Made by a program: the position numbers and the translations under genes | Shown here: piece after piece, positions 59,384 through 64,000 of the stretch | Position numbering within the stretch: position 1 is the first letter of the stretch | Layout: every line of letters begins with the position of its first letter | Origin: Streptomyces sp. CB02058 | GTDB taxonomy: Bacteria > Actinomycetota > Actinomycetes > Streptomycetales > Streptomycetaceae | NCBI RefSeq assembly: GCF_001905505.1 | Contig: NZ_LIPG01000004.1 | Location: forward strand, 62,001-126,000 | Length of the DNA stretch: 64,000 nucleotides | Reading direction: 5' to 3' | Notes under the pieces: model-generated | Databases searched by the model: none | What the model was told of the DNA's origin: nothing | Seen by the model: only the letters and a program-made list of their open reading frames with translations

Positions 59384-60499
59384 TCATGCCTTGAAGTTCG
59401 GGGACTGCTTGAGGGCGCGCACCTGGCGCGAGATCTGCTTCATCGGCCGTTCCAGCTCGGCGCGCAACCGCGCGTCGGTGCGGGAGGCGGCGTAGGTGTT
59501 CTCGCGCTGCAGCCGGTGGTAACTGTCCAGACGCCGCCGGGTGAGGTGGCCGTCCTCGACGGCCGCCAGCACGGCGCAGCCCGGTTCGGCGGTGTGGGCG
59601 CAGTCCGCGAAACGGCAGTCCCGTGCCAGTTCGGTGATTTCGGCGAAGGTCTGCTCCAGTCCCTCGTCGGCATCGTGAAGGCCCACGCCGCGCAGGCCCG
59701 GGGTGTCCAGGAGGACCCCGCCGTGGGGCAGCGGCACCAGTTCGCGCCAGGCGGTGGTGTGCCGGCCCTTGCCGTCGCTGCCGCGCACCGCGCCGGTGGC
59801 CAGGATGTCCTCGCCCAGCAGGCGGTTGCCGAGGGTGGACTTGCCGGCGCCCGAGGGCCCGAGCAGGACGACCGTGCCCGAGAGGACCGCGGTCAGGACG
59901 TCCAGGCCCTCGCCGGTGGTGGCGCTGGTGACCAGGACCTCCACCCCCGGGGCCGCCTCGGCCACTTCGGCCGCCGCCGAGACGGGGTCGGCGGACCGGT
60001 CGGCCTTGGTGAGCACCACCACAGGTGTGGCACCGCTCTCCCATGCCAGGGCGAGCATCCGCTCGATCCGCCCCAACTTGAGCGGGTCGGCGAGGGAGAC
60101 GGCCACCGCCACGGTGTCGACGTTCGCGGCCAGTACCTGGGGGTGCGAGGTGCGTGAGGAAGAGGAGCGGACCACGGCGCTCCGCCGCTCCAGCACCTCC
60201 ACCACGGAGGCCGAGGCAGCCGGGCCGGCCGGCCGGACGGCCGCCCAGTCGCCGGTGCACGGCGTCAGCCCGTCACCGGCGTTCGACGAGGGGAGGACCA
60301 TCGCACGAACGGAGCCGGTCTCGGCGACGACGTCGCACAGACCGCGCTCGGCCCGCACCACACGGCCCGGGACCAGTCCATCGGCCCGTGACGGGGCGAA
60401 GGAGCGCTCACGTTCCGTGTCCCAGCCGTAGTCGGCCAGAGTCAGGACACGCGAAGGGTGGGAGAGAGCAGATGGGTGTGAAGTGTTTTGGTGAAACAT
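59384..60499 (-). CDS. rsgA: Ribosome small-subunit-dependent GTPase A
   Basis: A 371-residue YjeQ/RsgA GTPase assisting late 30S maturation. An N-terminal OB fold (GLVPGRVVRAERGLCDV) is followed by a circularly permuted GTPase: G4 LTKAD, SAT, then G1 LLGPSGAGKSTLGN and G3 DTPGLR, and a C-terminal zinc knuckle CRFADCAHTAEPGC. ATG 60499 fits the family length. The leader contains a hairpin overlapping the ribosome binding site (60503-60524). Downstream methyltransferase in the same operon; twin RNHCP genes divergent. Confidence 0.92.
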   Translation of the reverse strand: MFHQNTSHPSALSHPSRVLTLADYGWDTERERSFAPSRADGLVPGRVVRAERGLCDVVAETGSVRAMVLPSSNAGDGLTPCTGDWAAVRPAGPAASASVVEVLERRSAVVRSSSSRTSHPQVLAANVDTVAVAVSLADPLKLGRIERMLALAWESGATPVVVLTKADRSADPVSAAAEVAEAAPGVEVLVTSATTGEGLDVLTAVLSGTVVLLGPSGAGKSTLGNRLLGEDILATGAVRGSDGKGRHTTAWRELVPLPHGGVLLDTPGLRGVGLHDADEGLEQTFAEITELARDCRFADCAHTAEPGCAVLAAVEDGHLTRRRLDSYHRLQRENTYAASRTDARLRAELERPMKQISRQVRALKQSPNFKA

Positions 60500-60502
60500 G
60501 AA

Positions 60503-60524
60503 GAGACCCTTGAGAGGGGGTCTC
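60503..60524 (-). promoter_or_regulatory. Hairpin in the rsgA leader, covering the ribosome binding site
   Basis: On the minus strand the stem GAGACCC / GGGTCTC spans 60503-60524, ending 3 bases before the rsgA ATG. The best ribosome binding site, AAGGG, overlaps the second arm, so the stem would hide it when formed. Could be translational control or merely a structure; a terminator reading is less likely because the start codon follows at once. Confidence 0.5.
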
Positions 60525-61286
60525 GCCGGACGGCAGACATGCCGGAATCACTCCCGCGGAGGGGAGGCTGGCATGGGAAAGGTCAGGACGAGACCCGGGA
60601 GATGCAAACGAGTCGGGCACCGCGAACTGCGGTGGTCACCACGACCGTCATCGCGCATCTCCTCCGATCTCCATGAGTGGCACGGTCGCCACTGCGGAAA
60701 AACCATAGCATCGTCCCGAACGTCTGCGCCGGTCGGGCGAGCGGGCAATGTCTCATGAGCCTCGTCGCGGCCTTCTCGAACCTCGCCCGTGCCGGGGCGG
60801 GGCAGACTTTCTCGTCCGCGGACGCCGGCCGGCCAGGCGACTCGACGCAGACGCCGAAGACCCGGGGCGGGCGTCGTCGGCCCGGATTCCACGTCGAGTC
60901 CGCTCGGCCGGCTCCTGCCGTCATGCGGTCGCCTTCGCTGTTCACGGGCGCGGGCACGCCCGAAAATCCGTTGACGCCCGCTCATCGGCCCTTGCTAACG
61001 TTCGGGCGTTCCGTCGTACCACCCGGCCCTGCCGCGCCCCGAAGAGGAGTGAGTTCTGTGCCCCGGCCGATGCCGCGCGCGCCTCGCTGCACCGTTCCAG
61101 CCATCACGCCCTCCTGCCCCGTCCCGCCCGGACGGTTACCGGGCGAGGCTGTCCGGTGCTCTGACCTGCCCACACACCCGTAGTCCTCGCACACACGCTG
61201 CGGTGTACCGGGGGGGCGCGTCATCATCGAGGCCGCTCGGCCAGCTCTTGCTGTCATGACCGACTTCTCAGCAAGGAGCCCTCCGG
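60525..61286. other. Long divergent region between rsgA and the RNHCP genes
   Basis: About 760 bases. On the minus strand a TATGGT near 60697-60702 could be the -10 of rsgA with a leader of about 190 bases. On the plus strand TTGACG (60972-60977) with TAACGT about 19 bases later could be a promoter for the short frame at 61058 and the RNHCP genes. No long credible gene is seen, and I find no Zur-like box. Confidence 0.4.
61058..61183 (+). CDS. Possible short leader-type open frame (41 residues)
   Basis: GTG 61058 is preceded by GAAGAGGAG at proper spacing, and 41 codons follow before TAG 61181-61183 (VPRPMPRAPRCTVPAIT... to ...SDLPTHP). Pro/Arg-rich composition and three cysteines; no recognised family. 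It lies after a plausible promoter and ahead of the RNHCP genes, so it may be a leader peptide or a chance frame with a good ribosome binding site. Confidence 0.3.
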   Translation: MPRPMPRAPRCTVPAITPSCPVPPGRLPGEAVRCSDLPTHP

Positions 61287-61667
61287 GTGTCCAGTTCCGA
61301 CAAGAATTTCTCCAGCACTCCGAACACAACCCTGGCCGGCACTTTCACCTGCGCGTGGTGCGGCCTGACGGTGTCCGCCGTCGCCGGCGACGGCACGCGG
61401 CGCAACCACTGCCCGTCGTGCCTGCACTCCCAGCACGTTCTCGACCACGCCGAAGGCGGCACGAGCCGATGCCGGGGCAGGATGTCGCCGATCTCCGTCG
61501 CGGTGCTGCGCACCGCCGACTGGATGGTCATCCATCGTTGCGTGCGCTGCGACGAGCTGACCTCCAACCCCGTCTGCGCCGACGACAACCAGCTCGTCCT
61601 GATGCGTATGGCCGTCCGGCCGCTGGCGCAACCACCTTTCCCGCTCGAAGCGTTCGGCAACCTGTAA
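61287..61667 (+). CDS. RNHCP-domain protein, first of a pair
   Basis: A 126-residue protein with the RNHCP zinc-ribbon-like domain: FTCAWCGLTVS, RRNHCPSCLHSQHV, SRCRGRMSPISV and HRCVRCDELTSN provide four cysteine pairs for one or two metal sites. Domain function is unknown; proteins of this kind have been noted near ribosomal-protein paralogues in actinobacteria (family knowledge, from memory). Start GTG 61287 with AAGGAG 9 bases upstream. It is 19 bases ahead of a second, related copy. Confidence 0.85.
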   Translation: MSSSDKNFSSTPNTTLAGTFTCAWCGLTVSAVAGDGTRRNHCPSCLHSQHVLDHAEGGTSRCRGRMSPISVAVLRTADWMVIHRCVRCDELTSNPVCADDNQLVLMRMAVRPLAQPPFPLEAFGNL

Positions 61668-61686
61668 GCCGGGAGGAGAAGAACCC

Positions 61687-62118
61687 ATGCCGAGACGAGC
61701 GAACAACTCCGGTGCGCGTACGCACACATCACGGCGTCCACAGCGGCCCAAGGACGTCCTGCACCAGCAGGGAGGGCACCGGCGGCACGATTTCCGGTGC
61801 GTGGGCTGCAGACTCGACGTGTCCCTGGACGCGCCCGGCACCTCCCACCGCAATCACTGCCCGAACTGCCTGGCAAGCCTGCACGTCGACCGCCGGATCC
61901 CCGGCGACCGGGCGGCCACCTGCCGTGGGCGGATGGAAGCCCTGAGCGTGTCCGTGCGGCCCGACGGCGAGTGGATGATCATCCACCAGTGCCGGTCCTG
62001 CGGTGAGCTCAGCGCCAACCGGATCGCCGGCGACGACAACGCACTGGCCCTGATGCGCCTCGCGCTGAAACCGCTGCGGGACACCGGCCTCGCCCACCGC
62101 ACGCTGCTCCAGTTGTGA
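61687..62118 (+). CDS. RNHCP-domain protein, second of a pair
   Basis: A 143-residue paralogue of the preceding gene: FRCVGCRLDVSLD, HRNHCPNCLASLHV, CRGRMEALSVSV and HQCRSCGELSANRIAGDDN. Its N-terminus is longer and basic (RRANNSGARTHTSRRPQRPK), which could bind RNA or the ribosome. The gap of 19 bases and the same direction suggest one transcript. Both copies retain all Cys/His, so both are likely functional. The adjacency to divergent rsgA supports, but does not prove, a ribosome-associated role. Confidence 0.85.
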   Translation: MPRRANNSGARTHTSRRPQRPKDVLHQQGGHRRHDFRCVGCRLDVSLDAPGTSHRNHCPNCLASLHVDRRIPGDRAATCRGRMEALSVSVRPDGEWMIIHQCRSCGELSANRIAGDDNALALMRLALKPLRDTGLAHRTLLQL

Positions 62119-62299
62119 CCTGAGCCGCAGCCGGTGCCGTCGTACCGCCGGAAGCGGGGCGAGCGCCGCTCGTTCCGTGCGGCGTTTCGAACTGCGCTCT
62201 CGCCGGTGTGACGGCAAGGGCACCTGAGGGGTGGAGCGCGCTCGCTCGTGCGCTCCCCCCTCTCCCACCGGTCGACCGGAGCCCCAGGTGAGGCCCCAC

Positions 62300-62328
62300 T
62301 TGAAAACCTACCTATCGATAGGTAGGTT
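62300..62328 (+). promoter_or_regulatory. Promoter of the ABC exporter operon
   Basis: -35 TTGAAA (62300-62305), 17-base spacer, -10 TAGGTT (62323-62328), with the ATG at 62336 only 7 bases after the -10; the mRNA would be leaderless. Confidence 0.75.
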
Positions 62329-62330
62329 TT
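62303..62330. promoter_or_regulatory. Perfect 28-base palindromic operator over the ABC promoter
   Basis: Arms AAAACCTACCTATC and GATAGGTAGGTTTT, no mismatch, covering the spacer and -10 of the promoter. The form is that of a TetR-family operator; no such regulator adjoins on the left, so it is probably encoded beyond the right end of the window. Confidence 0.8.
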
Positions 62331-62335
62331 GGCGC

Positions 62336-63301
62336 ATGAGAAACACCGCCACCCCAGCCATCCGCACCGTCGGGCTCGGCCGGGACTTCGACGATCGCGC
62401 CGCGGTCCACCGGCTCGATCTGGAGGTGCACCCCGGAGAGGTCTACGGGCTGCTCGGACCCAATGGTTCAGGCAAGAGCACCACCGTCCGTATGCTCACC
62501 ACGATGCTGCGCCCCTCCCGGGGCACCGCCCAGGTCTCCGGGGCCGACATCACCCGGGACCCCGCGACGGTCCGCCGCCGCACGGGGGTCGTCCTCCAGG
62601 GCACCGCCCTCGACCCCCTCATGTCCGCACGCGAACTGCTGCGCCTGCAAGGGCGGCTCCAGTCGCTCTCCGCCCGGCAGGCCCGTGCACGGTGCGTCGA
62701 GCTCCTCACCGCTTTCGATGCTCAGGAGTTCGCGGACACCCCGGTCGGCAAGCTCAGCGGGGGCCAGCGCCGCCGGGTCGATCTCGCCGTGGCCCTGGTT
62801 CAGCGCCCGGACGTCCTCTTCCTGGACGAACCCACCACAGGGCTCGACCCGGCCAGCCGCCGGAGCCTGTGGGACGAGATCCGCGCCCTGTCCGCCGAGC
62901 ACGGCGTGACCGTCCTGCTGACCACCCAGTACCTGGAAGAGGCCGACCAGCTCTGCGACCGCGTCGGCATTCTCCGCGCAGGGCGGCTCATCACCTCCGC
63001 GGCCCCGCGCGCCCTCAAGGAGGAGATCGGCGACCGCGTCCTGACCCTTCGCTTCCACGACGCCTCCGCCGCCGGCCGGGCCAGGGAGCTCCTCACCGGC
63101 AAGGGCGAACAGCTCCATACGGCAGGAGCCGCCCCCCACACGGTGAGCATCCGGCTCACCCGCCCCGGAGCCGACGGCGAGACGCTGCTCACCCTGGCCT
63201 CCGCCGGCCTGCACGCCGAATCCCTTACCGTCGACGAACCCAGCCTGGAGGACGCCTTCCTCCGCCTGGCCCTCACCCCGGAAGGCGCCACCGCCCCATG
63301 A
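62336..63301 (+). CDS. ABC exporter ATP-binding protein (DrrA-like)
   Basis: A 321-residue ATPase: Walker A LLGPNGSGKSTTVRML, signature LSGGQRRRVDLAVALV, Walker B VLFLDEPTTGLDP, H-loop region TVLLTTQYLEEADQLCDRV. The C-terminal extension with VDEPSLEDAFLRL is typical of the DrrA/daunorubicin-resistance type that exports drugs or lipids with a single partner permease. The start at ATG 62336 has no ribosome binding site, consistent with a leaderless message. It overlaps the permease gene by 4 bases. Confidence 0.92.
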   Translation: MRNTATPAIRTVGLGRDFDDRAAVHRLDLEVHPGEVYGLLGPNGSGKSTTVRMLTTMLRPSRGTAQVSGADITRDPATVRRRTGVVLQGTALDPLMSARELLRLQGRLQSLSARQARARCVELLTAFDAQEFADTPVGKLSGGQRRRVDLAVALVQRPDVLFLDEPTTGLDPASRRSLWDEIRALSAEHGVTVLLTTQYLEEADQLCDRVGILRAGRLITSAAPRALKEEIGDRVLTLRFHDASAAGRARELLTGKGEQLHTAGAAPHTVSIRLTRPGADGETLLTLASAGLHAESLTVDEPSLEDAFLRLALTPEGATAP

Positions 63302-64000
63302 GCACGATCACCGTCGCAGCCCCCGCGGGCCCTGCCGCCGCACCGAAACCATGGGCGGCGCTGGGGCCCTTGACCGCCCGATCCCTCAGGTCCTGCCTCC
63401 GTACGCCTGCCCTGCTCCTCTCGCCCTTGCTCACGAGCGCGTTCTTCATGATCATTTACGAAGGGCAGCTGTCCTCGGTCACAGCCGCGTCGACCCCCGG
63501 TGGCCGCTACATCGACGTGGTTCTGCCGCTGTGCCTGCTCACCACCGCCTTCACCGGCGGCGCCACCGCGGGACAGCTGCTGGTGAGCGACATCGGCTCG
63601 CGCTATCACGCACGGATCTGGCTCACCCCGGTCAGCCGGTGGGCCCTCGTCACCGCTCCCGTCCTCGCGGGGGCCGTCGTCCTGACCGCGCAGGCCGCCG
63701 CACTCACCGGACTCGGCCTGCTGCTCGGCCTGAACCCCGTCGCCGGCGCCTTCGCCCTCCTGGCGCTCATCGGCGCGACCGTCCTGCTGGGTACGGGATT
63801 CCTGCTGCTGGCCGCCGCGGTCGGCCTCCACACCGGCAACAGCTCGGCAGTCGGCTCCGTGACCCTGGTCTTCTTCCCGCTCTCCTTCTTCACGGCCACC
63901 TTCGTCCCGCGCGACCAGCTCGGCGGCTGGATGGCCCACGCGGCCGACATCAACCCGCTCACCCCGCCGCTGGAAGCCATGCGCAGCCTGCTCACCGCAC
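63298..64000 (+). CDS. ABC exporter permease (DrrB/ABC-2 type), truncated by window end
   Basis: The first 234 codons of the ABC-2 permease: a cytoplasmic N-terminus, then hydrophobic segments LLLSPLLTSAFFMIIYEG, VVLPLCLLTTAFTGGATAGQLL, APVLAGAVVLTAQAAALTGLGLL, FALLALIGATVLLGTGFLLLAAAVG and SAVGSVTLVFFPLSFFTATFVP, with the EAMRSLLT block at the end of the window. It begins ATGA on the ATPase stop at 63298. Forms the channel of the exporter; substrate unknown. Confidence 0.88.
   Translation, partial: MSTITVAAPAGPAAAPKPWAALGPLTARSLRSCLRTPALLLSPLLTSAFFMIIYEGQLSSVTAASTPGGRYIDVVLPLCLLTTAFTGGATAGQLLVSDIGSRYHARIWLTPVSRWALVTAPVLAGAVVLTAQAAALTGLGLLLGLNPVAGAFALLALIGATVLLGTGFLLLAAAVGLHTGNSSAVGSVTLVFFPLSFFTATFVPRDQLGGWMAHAADINPLTPPLEAMRSLLTA

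Overview
The window is high-GC DNA with codon use, divergent regulator/structural gene pairs, GTG and TTG starts, leaderless or near-leaderless transcripts, DUF6221, RNHCP and mycothiol-linked genes that together point to a Streptomyces (or close actinomycete) chromosome, most likely an accessory or arm-proximal stretch rich in catabolism, regulation and secretion. I see no tRNA, rRNA, CRISPR array, integrase or intact transposase. Genus assignment is inference from content, not from a marker gene.

Region 1 to 11.4 kb: end of an isochorismatase-type hydrolase, a methyltransferase, then a complete meta-cleavage pathway for 3-(3-hydroxyphenyl)propionate-type aromatic acids. An MHS-family transporter and an IclR regulator lie on the minus strand; on the plus strand a second IclR regulator is followed by mhpD-mhpF-mhpE, a strong terminator, and mhpC-mhpA-mhpB. 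MhpA hydroxylates the ring, MhpB opens it, MhpC hydrolyses the product, MhpD/E/F turn 2-oxopentenoate into pyruvate and acetyl-CoA.

Region 11.4 to 24.2 kb: small accessory genes (a maleylpyruvate-isomerase-like protein, an alpha/beta hydrolase, a tandem DUF6221 pair, a degenerate NUDIX protein, an NAD-binding saccharopine-dehydrogenase-like protein divergent from a GlxA-type AraC regulator, a GNAT enzyme), then a vanillate O-demethylase locus: PadR regulator divergent from vanA-vanB-vanK, with a clear operator inside the vanA promoter. A TMEM175-like membrane protein follows.

Region 24.2 to 36.1 kb: three regulator/target pairs with visible palindromic operators (LacI/phytanoyl-CoA dioxygenase-like; HxlR/aldo-keto reductase), a DUF3048 lipoprotein, a Tat-exported GH109-type glycosidase with a secreted NEW3-domain partner, a SpoIIE-type phosphatase, and a cupin/aldo-keto reductase operon.

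Region 36.2 to 41.0 kb: a tightly overlapping five-gene minus-strand operon encoding a receiver-like/PIG-L deacetylase fusion, an ATP-grasp ligase, a PHP phosphoesterase, a membrane family-2 glycosyltransferase and a tiny membrane protein. This is the best candidate for an undescribed system, probably making or modifying an amino-sugar glycan.

Region 41.0 to 58.5 kb: a broken short-chain dehydrogenase gene, a secreted S33 peptidase, lipoprotein, a His-rich Tat-exported PHP hydrolase, GNAT and hypothetical proteins, a TetR-controlled MFS/FMO/SDR module with a repeated operator, mycothiol-dependent formaldehyde dehydrogenase divergent from an ATPase-LuxR hybrid regulator with striking upstream repeats, small secreted proteins, and a membrane-anchored HTH protein.

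Region 58.5 to 64.0 kb: methyltransferase and rsgA (30S maturation GTPase) on the minus strand, twin RNHCP-domain proteins on the plus strand, and a DrrAB-like ABC exporter whose leaderless promoter is covered by a perfect 28-bp palindrome; the permease runs off the end of the window.
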